From Candidatus Zixiibacteriota bacterium (GTDB lineage: Bacteria; Zixibacteria; MSB-5A5; SM23-73-2): a DNA stretch of 28,635 nt. Position 1 is the stretch's first letter. Each line of letters starts with the position of its first letter. Under the pieces are notes generated by a model, which was given only the letters and a program-made list of their open reading frames with translations, was not told the origin of the DNA and did not search any database. Location of the stretch: contig JAUWYR010000032.1 in NCBI GenBank assembly GCA_030615745.1, forward strand, positions 1-28,635. The letters run 5' to 3'. Position numbers and translations under genes: made by a program. Below, in pieces: positions 14,709 to 22,472 of this stretch.

Positions 14709-14834
14709 AGATAATTTGTCAAGTAGTCCTCTGGACATACTTGACCTACTATTCTGTCATTCCGAGCGAAGCGAGGAATCTCGGCAAGAGATTGCTTTGC
14801 AATGACGGTGTAAAGAAATGTTAGAGACACCACA
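14709..14834. repeat. Composite palindrome, copy B, downstream of pta
   Basis: Same order and orientation as the core of copy A: AGATAATTT, the REP GTCAAGT...ACTTGAC with CTAC foot (14718-14749), a CTGTCATT...AATGAC palindrome (14754-14806, shorter by an internal deletion) and the tail TTAGAGACACCACA. It starts 1 nt after the pta stop codon. Confidence 0.85.
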
Positions 14835-14861
14835 TCAGTGTTGCAATGACCTTAGCTTAAG

Positions 14862-15308
14862 ATGAAAAGAAAAGATATCGGTATTGATCAAAAGATAAAA
14901 AAAATATTCTTAGCAGGGATTATTCAGGGCTCAAATAAGGGAAAGGTGTTGTATAATCAGGATTACAGGAAAAGGATAAAGTCCATTTTTAAAAAATACC
15001 TACCTGAAACAAAAATCATCGATCCGGTTGAACTTCATCCGAAATCAGCTTATTATGATTCAAAAAAAGCAAAAAAGGTCTTTTATCAATCTGTAAAGCA
15101 ATGCTTGTGTTCTGATTTGATCATTGCTTATATCCCTGAGGCAAGCATGGGAACTGCTATTGAGATGTGGGAGTGCTTTAAAAATAAAATTCCTGTGTGG
15201 ACAATATCTACTCTTAAAGAAAACTGGGCAATAAAATTTTTATCTAAGAAAAATTTCTTGTCATTTGATGAATTGGAAACGTATTTAAAAAATAACTTAA
15301 AGGGATAG
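14862..15308 (+). CDS. Nucleoside 2-deoxyribosyltransferase-like protein
   Basis: A 148-residue cytosolic protein. IFLAGIIQGS near residue 15 resembles the first beta-strand and loop of nucleoside 2-deoxyribosyltransferases and related small Rossmann-like proteins. CSDLIIAYIPEASMGTAIEM (about 103-122) resembles their acidic active-site region, where a Glu attacks the sugar C1. Family members exchange bases between deoxynucleosides or cleave nucleotides, but many are uncharacterised and the catalytic set here is not secure. The remaining sequence is Lys-rich. Only a weak ribosome site precedes the ATG. It ends 5 nt before the fmdB-type gene, so the two are probably co-transcribed. The family call is tentative. 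Confidence 0.55.
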   Translation: MKRKDIGIDQKIKKIFLAGIIQGSNKGKVLYNQDYRKRIKSIFKKYLPETKIIDPVELHPKSAYYDSKKAKKVFYQSVKQCLCSDLIIAYIPEASMGTAIEMWECFKNKIPVWTISTLKENWAIKFLSKKNFLSFDELETYLKNNLKG

Positions 15309-15313
15309 AAAGT

Positions 15314-15592
15314 ATGCCAACATACGAATATCTTTGTGAGTCCTGCGGATTTAAGTTCGAGACTTTTCAAAAGATGACCGATGAGCCTTTAAAAAAATGT
15401 CCGAAATGCAGGGGGAAATTAAGAAAGCTTATCTCAGGTGGTGGAGGTCTTTTGTTCAAAGGCTCCGGTTTCTATACCACAGACTACAGAAGCGAGTCCT
15501 ACAAAGCTAAAGAGAAGCAGGAGAAAAAATCATATTCAGAAGTAAAGGACAAAGAGGTTGTTCCCAAGCCGAAAGTAAAATCATCTGATTGA
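15314..15592 (+). CDS. FmdB-family zinc-ribbon protein
   Basis: A 92-residue protein that starts MPTYEYLCESCGFKFETFQ and continues with CPKC at about residues 29-32, the exact N-terminal signature of the FmdB regulatory/zinc-ribbon family (four Cys, one zinc). The ribbon is followed by the usual LISGGGGLLFKGSGFYTTDY segment and a charged disordered tail. The name comes from the formamidase operon of Methylophilus, but the general function of the family is not established. It is translated 5 nt after the previous gene. Confidence 0.9.
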   Translation: MPTYEYLCESCGFKFETFQKMTDEPLKKCPKCRGKLRKLISGGGGLLFKGSGFYTTDYRSESYKAKEKQEKKSYSEVKDKEVVPKPKVKSSD

Positions 15593-15809
15593 ATTTTACC
15601 AAATAAAGTCCCCAATAATTTTAATCATTTTAAGCTTTTTTTATTGCATTTTGTCTGTTATTATATTAAAATGTAAAAAAGAGGTGGTGCTTTATTATGC
15701 TTAAGACAATTTTTTGTCTGATCAGGATAATTTATTTGAGCGGGAGCTTGGGCAGATTTGACCTCCATAAAATATAATGTTTTAAAATTCAAAAAAAAGG
15801 AGGTTAGAG

Positions 15810-16559
15810 ATGTCAGGACATTCCAAATGGGCAAGTATTAAAAGAAAAAAGGGGAAGACAGATGCGCAGAGGGGGCAGCTTTTTACCAGGTTAATAAAAG
15901 AGATAACAGTTGCTGCACGTGAAGGAGGAGGAGATCCTGAGGGTAATCCGAGATTGAGGGTAGCTATCCAGTCAGCAAAGGGCGCTAATATGCCCCAGAC
16001 TAATATCGATAAGGCGATAAAGAGGGGAACAGGGGAGCTACCCGGGGTCTCTTATGAGTCGGTAAGCTATGAGGGATATGGTCCAGGTGGAGTTGCGATG
16101 TTGATCGAGACTTTGACTGACAACAAAAACCGAACGGTGGCTGAGATCAGACACATTATGTCAAGGCATGGAGGAAACATAGGAGAGGTCGGGTGCGTTG
16201 GCTGGATGTTCCATAAAAGAGGTGCGATCTCTGTGGATAAAGAGAAAGTGGATGAGGAAAAGCTTTTTATGGTGGCTGTTGATGCTGGAGCTTTAGATGT
16301 TAAGCTCGAGGGTGATAGCTTTGAGATCCTCACCGAGTTTGAGAATTTTGATAAGGTGAAAAAGGGTTTGGAGGAGAACAATATCCCACTTGATCAGGCT
16401 GAGATCACTATGATTCCACAAACCGTTGTAAAACTGGAAGGTAAAGAAGCTGAGCAGATGTTGAAACTGATGGAGGATCTGGAGGGGCACGATGATGTGC
16501 AGAAGATCTATGCTAACTTCGATATAGCTGTGGAGATTATGGAGAAAATGACAGCATAA
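15810..16559 (+). CDS. yebC: YebC/TACO1-family protein
   Basis: A 249-residue member of the universal YebC family, beginning [20 protein letters not shown] as nearly all members do. Further family signatures are [60 protein letters not shown] and [14 protein letters not shown]. YebC proteins were first called transcription regulators; more recent work ties them to ribosome function at proline stretches (with mitochondrial TACO1 as homologue). A strong AAAAGGAGG precedes the ATG. It is followed by ruvC after about 40 nt, the usual yebC-ruvC order. Confidence 0.96.
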   Translation: MSGHSKWASIKRKKGKTDAQRGQLFTRLIKEITVAAREGGGDPEGNPRLRVAIQSAKGANMPQTNIDKAIKRGTGELPGVSYESVSYEGYGPGGVAMLIETLTDNKNRTVAEIRHIMSRHGGNIGEVGCVGWMFHKRGAISVDKEKVDEEKLFMVAVDAGALDVKLEGDSFEILTEFENFDKVKKGLEENNIPLDQAEITMIPQTVVKLEGKEAEQMLKLMEDLEGHDDVQKIYANFDIAVEIMEKMTA

Positions 16560-16602
16560 AAAAAATCGTTTGAATGTCCGAAGGACTCTTGGCGCTTCGC
16601 AT

Positions 16603-17085
16603 ATGAAAAAAAACCTTTTAATCTTAGGAGTAGACCCTGGGTCATCAAAAACTGGATTTGGACTGATTCGGGTTGAAAACAAAACCTTTTGCCTTCTGGA
16701 TTATGGGGTTATTTCCACCTCTCAAAAAGATCTCCCTTATAAACTCAAGGAGGTCTATGAGGGTCTTTTGAAAATAATAAAAAAAAATAAACCGGATGCT
16801 TTAGCTGTAGAGGATGCTTTTTATAAAAAGAATGCGAAGACCCTTTTAGTTATGGGTCAGATCAAAGGCGCTGTGATTCTGGCTGGGATTAATTCAAATC
16901 TTTCAGTTTGGGAGTATTCCCCTACCCAGATAAAATCCGCAGTGGTCGGGATTGGAAACGCATCAAAAGTTCAGGTTCAATATATGGTAAAAAACCTTTT
17001 AGGATTGGAAAAAATTCCAGAGCCAGAAGATGCTTCTGATGCCTTAGCTGTTGCTTTGTGCCATCTTCAAAGGAGAGGAAATTGA
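16603..17085 (+). CDS. ruvC: Holliday junction endonuclease RuvC
   Basis: RuvC is the dimeric, magnesium-dependent resolvase that nicks Holliday junctions symmetrically. With the ATG at 16603 it has 160 residues, the normal size. Acidic active-site residues are visible: Asp in LGVDPGSSKTGFG, Glu in AVEDAFY, and the two Asp of PEDASDALAVALCH near the C-terminus. The frame is open upstream to TTG 16570, but that extension (encoded by a GTCC-GAA-GGAC hairpin region) is not family-like. No strong ribosome site exists for either start, so translation may depend on coupling with yebC. Its stop overlaps the ruvA start by 4 nt. Confidence 0.94.
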   Translation: MKKNLLILGVDPGSSKTGFGLIRVENKTFCLLDYGVISTSQKDLPYKLKEVYEGLLKIIKKNKPDALAVEDAFYKKNAKTLLVMGQIKGAVILAGINSNLSVWEYSPTQIKSAVVGIGNASKVQVQYMVKNLLGLEKIPEPEDASDALAVALCHLQRRGN

Positions 17086-17681
17086 TAGCCTATTTGGAGG
17101 GAAAACTCGTTGAGAAAACTCCAACTGAATTGGTTTTAGATGTGGGTGGAATTGGGTATCATCTTCAGATTCCTTTATCCACCTACGAGAGATTAGGGAA
17201 AAATGGTTCCCGAATCAAAATTCTGACCTATCAATATGTGCGTGAGGATGCGTTCAAGCTTTTTGGATTTGTAACTTTGGAGGAAAAAAATCTTTTTGAG
17301 CTTTTGCTCTCAGTCTCAGGGATCGGACCCAAAATCGCCCTGGGAATTTTATCCTGTATCTCAGTGGATGATTTCAATCGTTTTATAACTTTAGAAGATC
17401 TGGATTCTCTAACTGGGATCTCAGGTATAGGTAAAAAGACTGCCAAAAGGTTAATCGTTGAACTGAAGGATAAAATAGACCAGGATTTCAAAATAGAAAA
17501 AGGGACCATATTTAAGGACAAAGTCAAGTTGGATTTAGCAGGACAGGCAATAAATGCTTTGATCTCTTTGGGGTTTACCAAATATCAGGCTAAAGAGGCT
17601 GTAAAAAGTGCAATAGAGAGGGCTCAAAAAAAGCTCGGATTGGAGGAACTCATTAAACAATCGCTTAAGTTTTCTAAATAA
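17082..17681 (+). CDS. ruvA: Holliday junction DNA helicase subunit RuvA
   Basis: RuvA binds four-way junctions as a tetramer and loads the RuvB motor. 199 residues. It starts IAYLEGKL after the initiator, then [16 protein letters not shown] (OB-fold domain I), [15 protein letters not shown] and [20 protein letters not shown] (the two helix-hairpin-helix motifs that contact DNA) and a C-terminal RuvB-binding domain ([16 protein letters not shown]). The start is TTG 17082 inside the sequence ATTGA, overlapping the ruvC stop, with AAGGAGAGG upstream. The longer frame from 17058 would add residues foreign to the family. Confidence 0.96.
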   Translation: MIAYLEGKLVEKTPTELVLDVGGIGYHLQIPLSTYERLGKNGSRIKILTYQYVREDAFKLFGFVTLEEKNLFELLLSVSGIGPKIALGILSCISVDDFNRFITLEDLDSLTGISGIGKKTAKRLIVELKDKIDQDFKIEKGTIFKDKVKLDLAGQAINALISLGFTKYQAKEAVKSAIERAQKKLGLEELIKQSLKFSK

Positions 17682-17695
17682 AAAAAGGAGCTTTT

Positions 17696-18715
17696 TTGAA
17701 AAAGAGATTAACAATACCTAACCGTCTTTCTGATGAACTTGAATTTGATCTAACATTAAGGCCAACTTCTTTAGGGGAGTTTGTGGGTCAGAAGAAGATC
17801 AAGGAGAATCTAAGAATTTTCATCCAGGCAACAAAGAAAAGAGGTGAGGCATTAGACCACGTTCTTTTTTATGGTCCTCCTGGTCTGGGCAAGACCACCT
17901 TGGCTTATATAATGGCGAGGGAGTTAGGTGTCCAGATCAAATCCACATCAGGTCCGGTCTTAGAGCGTCCAGGTGATTTAGCAGGTATTCTCACTAACCT
18001 GGAAGAAAAGGAGGTTTTATTTATAGATGAGATCCACCGTCTTAGCCATGTGGTGGAGGAGTATTTGTATCAAGCCATGGAGGATTTCTCCATTGATATA
18101 ATGATAGATAAAGGACCTTCAGCTCGTTCAGTTAAACTGAGTTTAAAGCCCTTCACTTTGATCGGAGCCACAACCAGAGCAGGACTTTTGACCTCTCCAT
18201 TAAGGGAGAGGTTCGGAGTTGTTGGAAGATTAGATTTTTATAATTCTTCTGATCTGGAAAAGATAATTTTGAGATCAGCTAAGATATTAAATATAATGAT
18301 AACAAAGGATGGGGGAGAGGAGATAGCAAAAAGATCAAGAGGGACCCCGAGGGTTGCAAACAGACTTTTAAGAAGGGTCAGGGATTTTGCTGAGGTTAAA
18401 GCTCAAGGCAAAATAGATAAAGCTGTTGCTATAGATGCTTTGAGGATGCTGGATGTGGATGAGTTAGGTCTGGATGAGATGGACAAAAAAATAATTAGCA
18501 CCATAATTTTTAAATTCAACGGTGGTCCAGTTGGGATTGGCACTCTGGCAGTTGCAGTTGGAGAGGAGGGTGAGACTATTGAGGAGATCTATGAGCCTTA
18601 TTTGATCCAGGAGGGTTTTATCAACCGAACTCCGAGGGGCAGAGCAGCAACGCCATTTGCTTACAAACATATGGGAGTTGAATTTGATAAGGATATTCAA
18701 AAGAGGCTTTTATGA
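17696..18715 (+). CDS. ruvB: Holliday junction branch migration ATPase RuvB
   Basis: A 339-residue AAA+ motor that drives branch migration with RuvA. Walker [10 protein letters not shown] (residues 60-68), Walker B LFIDEIHR (108-115), sensor 1 GATTRAG and arginine-finger region TSPLRERFG are all present, as is the C-terminal winged helix with [13 protein letters not shown]. The start is TTG 17696, with AAAAAGGAG about 6 nt upstream and 14 nt after the ruvA stop. The stop overlaps the queH ATG, so ruvCAB and queH form one translationally coupled operon. Confidence 0.97.
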   Translation: MKKRLTIPNRLSDELEFDLTLRPTSLGEFVGQKKIKENLRIFIQATKKRGEALDHVLFYGPPGLGKTTLAYIMARELGVQIKSTSGPVLERPGDLAGILTNLEEKEVLFIDEIHRLSHVVEEYLYQAMEDFSIDIMIDKGPSARSVKLSLKPFTLIGATTRAGLLTSPLRERFGVVGRLDFYNSSDLEKIILRSAKILNIMITKDGGEEIAKRSRGTPRVANRLLRRVRDFAEVKAQGKIDKAVAIDALRMLDVDELGLDEMDKKIISTIIFKFNGGPVGIGTLAVAVGEEGETIEEIYEPYLIQEGFINRTPRGRAATPFAYKHMGVEFDKDIQKRLL

Positions 18716-19251
18716 GGATACTTCTGCACTGCTGTTGTGCTCAATGCGCAATCTATCCTTTGAAAAAATTAAGAAAAAAAGGTCATGATGTCACCGGGTT
18801 CTGGTATAACCCCAATATCCATCCATTCACCGAATACCGTAATCGATTGGAGGCTCTAAGATATTTTGAGGGGATAGAAGGTTTTCCAGTGATATATAAA
18901 GATTCTTACGACTTGGAGAAATACTTAAAGAAGGTGATAGATGAGTTAGATAATCGATGTCGAAATTGCTATGAGCTAAGGCTTTTTAAAACAGCAGAGG
19001 TTGCAAGAAAGGAGGGATTCGACAGATTTTCCACCACCCTTCTGGTCAGTCCTTATCAGAAACATTCTTTGATAAATGAGGTCGGTGAAAAAGTGGCAAA
19101 GGAGATCGGTGTCGATTTTTTTTATGAGGATTTCAGACCGGGGTTTTACGAGGGGAAAAACTTCGCAAAAGAGAACAATATCTACCGTCAAAAATATTGT
19201 GGATGTATCTTCAGTGAGAGGGAGAGATACCAAAAAAAGAAGGGGAGATGA
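18712..19251 (+). CDS. queH: Epoxyqueuosine reductase QueH
   Basis: A 179-residue DUF208 protein. QueH reduces epoxyqueuosine to queuosine in tRNA and is the unrelated substitute for the cobalamin enzyme QueG. The metal-binding cysteines are clear: HCCCAQC (C7-C9, C12), CRNC (C83, C86) and YCGC (C163, C165). [12 protein letters not shown] and FRPGFYEG are family motifs. It overlaps ruvB by ATGA. queA, which makes the epoxyqueuosine precursor, lies 1.3 kb downstream, so the pathway's last two steps share a locus that has been split by a small membrane gene and a RAYT insertion. Confidence 0.95.
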   Translation: MRILLHCCCAQCAIYPLKKLRKKGHDVTGFWYNPNIHPFTEYRNRLEALRYFEGIEGFPVIYKDSYDLEKYLKKVIDELDNRCRNCYELRLFKTAEVARKEGFDRFSTTLLVSPYQKHSLINEVGEKVAKEIGVDFFYEDFRPGFYEGKNFAKENNIYRQKYCGCIFSERERYQKKKGR

Positions 19252-19280
19252 GATTTGAGATAACTTAAAAAAAATTTATT

Positions 19281-19505
19281 ATGTTTATCAATCTCGGAAA
19301 GCTTCTTATTCTCTTTGGAGCGTTACTTATCCTTTTAGGGGCTTTCCTTTTACTTGTGGGGAAAATCCCCTTTTTAGGAAAGCTACCCGGCGATATTCAT
19401 ATCCATAAAAAAGGTTTCGATTTCTATTTTCCCCTGGCAACCTGTATTTTGATTAGCATTGTGTTATCAATAATATTGATTTTTTTCGGAATTTTTAGAA
19501 AGTAG
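19281..19505 (+). CDS. DUF2905-family small membrane protein
   Basis: A 74-residue protein with two transmembrane helices (about 4-27 and 49-71) joined by the conserved KIPFLGKLPGDIHIHKKGFD loop and followed by FYFPLATCILIS, matching the DUF2905 family. Its function is unknown, but it commonly sits beside ruvB and queA in unrelated bacteria, as here. The TAG stop is itself part of the GTAG foot of a REP element, so the REP insertion abuts or supplies the stop codon. Confidence 0.9.
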   Translation: MFINLGKLLILFGALLILLGAFLLLVGKIPFLGKLPGDIHIHKKGFDFYFPLATCILISIVLSIILIFFGIFRK

Positions 19506-19541
19506 GTCAAGTATTCCCCGCTTATAGCGGGAATACTTGAC
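19502..19541 (+). repeat. REP element, RAYT-linked family, forward orientation
   Basis: GTAG (19502-19505), then a long stem GTCAAGTATTCCC(C)GC / GCGGGAATACTTGAC (19506-19541) with one bulged C and a TTATA loop. It has the same outer GTCAAGT/ACTTGAC arms as the four REPs of opposite orientation. It is followed by AGATAATTTGTCC, a phrase that precedes three of the other copies. Confidence 0.85.
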
Positions 19542-19710
19542 AGAAGATAATTTGTCCGGATCGCTGCGGCGGGTGGAAGATGCAGTGGCTGCTTATTTGG
19601 CTGTCTATTTAGCGATGGTGGTTATTGGCACTGTTTAACCATCTGTTGTGGAGCAGGAGTGATAGGCGGAGGCATAGGTTGTTTAATAGCTATGACATAA
19701 TGAGACAATT

Positions 19711-19920
19711 ATGAGGAAATTCCTATTCTATCTTATCTTTGTTATTACCTCTGGTGTTATCTGCGGTCTAGTAGTGAAGATAATAAGTCTTCCAGAAAAT
19801 TTTTGGTCTTACTTTTTCGCTTTCGGCTTTATTTGGTTAATTCTCTGGCAGGTTTTTGATTTCTTCTACCAAAGATTATTCCCGGGTGAAAAAATGTTCC
19901 GCTCTCAGAAAAAGGGTTAA
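19711..19920 (+). CDS. Small two-helix membrane protein, unrecognised
   Basis: A 69-residue predicted inner-membrane protein with two hydrophobic helices (about 4-25 and 31-51) and a short basic tail ending FRSQKKG. No family was recognised. The gap before it (19542-19710) contains only short open frames without ribosome sites. The ATG itself has no good ribosome site, so expression is uncertain. It may belong to the DUF2905-queA stretch or be a decayed gene. Confidence 0.4.
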   Translation: MRKFLFYLIFVITSGVICGLVVKIISLPENFWSYFFAFGFIWLILWQVFDFFYQRLFPGEKMFRSQKKG

Positions 19921-19929
19921 AGATAATTT

Positions 19930-19961
19930 GTCAAGTAGTCCTCCGGATATACTTGACCTAC
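19930..19961 (-). repeat. REP element upstream of RAYT
   Basis: On the minus strand: GTAG foot, GTCAAGT arm, mismatched middle around TCCGGA, ACTTGAC arm. Preceded on the plus strand by AGATAATTT, as in the two copies beside pta. The RAYT start codon is 14 nt beyond the foot. Confidence 0.85.
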
Positions 19962-19974
19962 AAAAGAATTTTTT

Positions 19975-20487
19975 ATGGGTAATATCAGAAGATATTATAT
20001 TCCTGATGCGATCTATTTTATTACTTGTGTTAGTTATCATAGGAAAGAACTGTTTAATAAAGTTGTCAATATCGATTTGTTCTGGAGAATTTTTAAGGAA
20101 GTGAAGAAAATATATTCTTTAAAGATTTATGCTCATGTTTTGCTTTATGAGCATTTCCATTTTTTGATAAATCCTGCAAAAGGTAATATTTCAAAGGTGA
20201 TGCACTCTTTAAAAATCAGTTTCTCCAAAGAATATAAAAAAATACATAATATCGAAGAAAATATCAGGCTTTGGCAATATAGGTTTTGGGATCATATAAT
20301 TAGAGACGAGAATGATTTCAAGACCTACTTCGATTATATTCATTACAATCCGGTAAAACACCGACTGGTAAAGAGACCTGAAGATTTTGGAGAATCAAGC
20401 TATAGATTTTGGGTTAGGAAGGGAGTTTATCAGCTTGGCTGGGGTTATGGTATAGATGAGAAATTGGAAGAGTTAGATTTGGAATAA
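19975..20487 (+). CDS. REP-associated tyrosine transposase (RAYT, TnpA_REP)
   Basis: A 170-residue IS200/IS605-superfamily Y1 single-strand nuclease. The HUH motif is His60-Phe61-His62 (LLYEHFHFLI, in place of the common MPNHVHLL). The catalytic tyrosine is probably Tyr124 in YIHYNPVKH. WDHIIRDENDF and RPEDFGESSYR are typical RAYT C-terminal motifs. RAYTs cut and join single-stranded REP hairpins that carry a GTAG foot; unlike IS200 they are usually single-copy and thought to be domesticated. No ribosome site is seen, only a T-run before the ATG, consistent with low expression. Codon use matches the AT-rich neighbours, so recent acquisition is not obvious. Confidence 0.93.
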   Translation: MGNIRRYYIPDAIYFITCVSYHRKELFNKVVNIDLFWRIFKEVKKIYSLKIYAHVLLYEHFHFLINPAKGNISKVMHSLKISFSKEYKKIHNIEENIRLWQYRFWDHIIRDENDFKTYFDYIHYNPVKHRLVKRPEDFGESSYRFWVRKGVYQLGWGYGIDEKLEELDLE

Positions 20488-20496
20488 TAGTCACTC

Positions 20497-20526
20497 GTCA
20501 AGTGCCCTTCAGGACACTTGACCTAC
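20497..20526 (-). repeat. REP element downstream of RAYT
   Basis: On the minus strand: GTAG foot then GTCAAGTGTCC / GGGCACTTGAC with a TGAA loop, the best-paired copy of the family. It lies 9 nt after the RAYT stop and 11 nt before the queA ATG, so it occupies the queA ribosome-binding region. Confidence 0.85.
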
Positions 20527-20537
20527 AAAAGAGCTTT

Positions 20538-21575
20538 ATGAAAATTGCTGATTACGATTTTTACCTGCCTCCGGATTTGATAGCACAATACCCTCTGGGA
20601 AAAAGGGATCATTCAAAGCTTTTGGTTTTACACAGAGATTCAGGTGAAATCGAGCATAAGATTTTTTATGAAGTAATAGATTACTTCGAACCAGAAGATG
20701 GACTAGTTATAAACCAGACCAAAATTTTCCCAGCTCGGCTTTTTGGTAATTTAGATGGGACATCTTCGAAGATTGAGATTTTGCTTTTAAGAAAAGTTAA
20801 AGATGATCTCTGGGAGGTTCTGGTTAAGCCTGGGAGGAAAGCAAAAATCGGGAAAAGGATCGTTTTCAATCAAGATAAATTGAGTTGTGAGATTCTGGAT
20901 AATGCCCTTTCTGGTGGGAGATTGGTAAAATTCTTTTATCAGAAGGATTTTTTTGATATAATAGACAAAATAGGGGTGATTCCCTTGCCACCTTATGTCA
21001 AAAGGGAGCCGGAGCCAAAAGATAAGATAACTTACCAGACCGTTTATGCTAAAGAAAGAGGAGCTGTTGCTGGACCAACTGCGGGGTTTCATTTCACAGA
21101 AAAGCTTTTGGAAAAAATTAAAGCTAAAGGTATATTGGTGATACCTCTGGTTTTGCATGTGGGATTGGGAACTTTCAGACCGATTAAAGTTAATGAGCCT
21201 GAAAAGCACAGGATGGAACCAGAATATTTCAAAATTGAAAAAGACTCAACGGAGGTGATAAACAAGATTAAATCAAAAGGAAAAAGAATAATCGCTGTTG
21301 GAACCTCGACTGTGAGAGCCTTGGAGACAGTAGCAAGCGATGATGGCTTTGTAAAACCTCAAAGAGGATGGACTGATAAATTCATCTATCCCCCTTATGA
21401 GTTTAAAGTAGTCGATGCTATAATCACCAATTTTCACCTACCTAAATCGACTTTGCTACTTTTGGTCTCCGCTTTTGCAGGGAGGGATTTAATCTTAAAA
21501 GCATACAAGAATGCTATTAAAAAAGAATATAGATTTTATAGCTATGGAGATGCAATGTTATTGGTCAACGGATAG
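20538..21575 (+). CDS. queA: S-adenosylmethionine:tRNA ribosyltransferase-isomerase QueA
   Basis: QueA transfers and isomerises the ribosyl part of SAM onto 7-aminomethyl-7-deazaguanine in tRNA, giving epoxyqueuosine, the substrate of QueH. 345 residues from ATG 20538: MKIADYDFYLPPDLIAQYP at the N-terminus, then DHSKLLVL, FPARLFG, VAGPTAGFHFTEKLL, LHVGLGTFRPI, EPEYFKIE, AVGTSTVRALE and ITNFHLPKSTLLLLVSAFAG, all family signatures. The frame runs upstream to GTG 20502, but that part lies within the REP and is rejected. No clear ribosome site remains because the REP abuts the gene. The final residues (VNG and stop) are encoded by the first unit of a phased 9-nt array. Confidence 0.96.
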   Translation: MKIADYDFYLPPDLIAQYPLGKRDHSKLLVLHRDSGEIEHKIFYEVIDYFEPEDGLVINQTKIFPARLFGNLDGTSSKIEILLLRKVKDDLWEVLVKPGRKAKIGKRIVFNQDKLSCEILDNALSGGRLVKFFYQKDFFDIIDKIGVIPLPPYVKREPEPKDKITYQTVYAKERGAVAGPTAGFHFTEKLLEKIKAKGILVIPLVLHVGLGTFRPIKVNEPEKHRMEPEYFKIEKDSTEVINKIKSKGKRIIAVGTSTVRALETVASDDGFVKPQRGWTDKFIYPPYEFKVVDAIITNFHLPKSTLLLLVSAFAGRDLILKAYKNAIKKEYRFYSYGDAMLLVNG

Positions 21576-21674
21576 AACAACGGATGGAACGGATTAAACG
21601 GATAAATCCCAACGGATGAAACGGATTGAGCGGATAATTCCCAACAGATTAAACGGATTGAACAGATAAGTCAA
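21564..21674. repeat. Phased 9-nt array after queA (AACGGATTA type)
   Basis: Units such as GAACGGATT, AAACGGATT and CAACAGATT with two AT(T)CCC breaks. The array begins inside the last codons of queA and ends with GTCAA, the same five bases that open it. It is the same family as 9472-9650. Confidence 0.8.
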
Positions 21675-21693
21675 TTAATAAAGCGGAGGATAG

Positions 21694-22380
21694 ATGAGGA
21701 CGGTTGCGATAATAGTTGCAGCAGGCAAAGGCACCCGGATTGACAATAAGGTTTTAAAGCAGTTTATAGAGATTGCTGGTAAGCCTGTTGTGGTTCATAC
21801 TCTCGAGAAATTCGAATTATGTAGTTCTGTAGATGAGATGCTTCTGGTTGTTCCTGAAGATTACCTGTCTTATAGTATGGAGATGGTGAATAAATTCAAT
21901 TTCAAAAAGATAAATAAGATAATTCCTGGAGGTGAAAAGCGACAGGACTCTGTATATAAAGGTCTTTTGGCTATACCCCATAATACAAAAATTGTGATGA
22001 TTCACGATGGAGTTAGAGCATTGGTAAAAGTGTCCAGGATAACAGAGTCAATTAAGCTGTGCAGAGAATGTAGCGCGGTGATATTGGCAGTTCCGGTTAA
22101 AGAAACTGTCAAAAGAGTTGAGGATTTCTCTGTTATCACAACTTTAAATAGAGAGAGATTATGGAGTGTGCAAACTCCTCAGACTTTCGATTATAAGCTA
22201 ATTTTGGATGCTTACAAAAAAGCTAAAGAAGATGAGTTTGTGGGCACTGATTCCTCCTCATTGGTTGAGAGGTTGGGGATTGAAGTTAAAGTTATAGAAG
22301 GGGATTATGATAATATTAAAATTACCACCAAAGAGGATTTGTTGTTTGCACAGGAGATTTTGAAAGATGAAAGGTTATAG
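21694..22380 (+). CDS. ispD: 2-C-methyl-D-erythritol 4-phosphate cytidylyltransferase
   Basis: IspD activates MEP with CTP in the non-mevalonate isoprenoid pathway. 228 residues. The nucleotide-binding start AIIVAAGKGTRI, then KQFIEIAGKPVVVHTLEKFE, GGEKRQDSVYKGL, MIHDGVRALV, PVKETVKRV, LWSVQTPQTFDYKLI, GTDSSSLVE and VIEGDYDNIKITTKEDL are all canonical. AAAGCGGAGG-type ribosome site upstream of ATG 21694. The last codons and the stop fall inside a heptamer array, so the natural C-terminus may have been altered by a few residues. ispF follows, as in many genomes. Confidence 0.96.
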   Translation: MRTVAIIVAAGKGTRIDNKVLKQFIEIAGKPVVVHTLEKFELCSSVDEMLLVVPEDYLSYSMEMVNKFNFKKINKIIPGGEKRQDSVYKGLLAIPHNTKIVMIHDGVRALVKVSRITESIKLCRECSAVILAVPVKETVKRVEDFSVITTLNRERLWSVQTPQTFDYKLILDAYKKAKEDEFVGTDSSSLVERLGIEVKVIEGDYDNIKITTKEDLLFAQEILKDERL

Positions 22381-22428
22381 GTTATAGGTAATAGGTAATA
22401 GGTAATAGGTATTAGTTGTTAGTTTTTA
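22373..22428. repeat. Heptamer array across the ispD stop codon
   Basis: Eight in-register 7-nt units: GGTTATA twice, GGTAATA three times, GGTATTA, then degenerate GTTGTTA and GTTTTTA. The first unit encodes the last residues and stop of ispD. Confidence 0.85.
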
Positions 22429-22472
22429 AAGCAGACCTAAAGGTTTGTCCTGAAATTGTGCGGAGGCGTGGA

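Larger units (their letters stand above)
19930..20526 (+). mobile_element. RAYT unit: transposase gene between two REP elements
   Basis: The transposase gene is bracketed by REPs at 19930-19961 and 20497-20526. Both have GTCAAGT/ACTTGAC arms and a CTAC foot, and both are followed by the identical phrase ACTTGACCTACAAAAGA spanning arm, foot and flank. This is the usual layout of a RAYT with its cognate REPs, inserted here between the small membrane gene and queA. Confidence 0.75.

Noticed and set aside
16570-16602. Longer ruvC start at TTG
   Set aside because: The extension is not family-like, has no ribosome site, and its DNA contains a small hairpin; ATG 16603 gives the normal length.
19542-19710. 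Short hydrophobic open frame before the two-helix membrane gene
   Set aside because: About twenty-odd codons from GTG, with no ribosome site and no recognisable family; chance cannot be excluded.
22416-22472. Longer ispF start
   Set aside because: The extra residues come from array and hairpin DNA, while TTG 22473 has a good GGAGG and gives the normal N-terminus.
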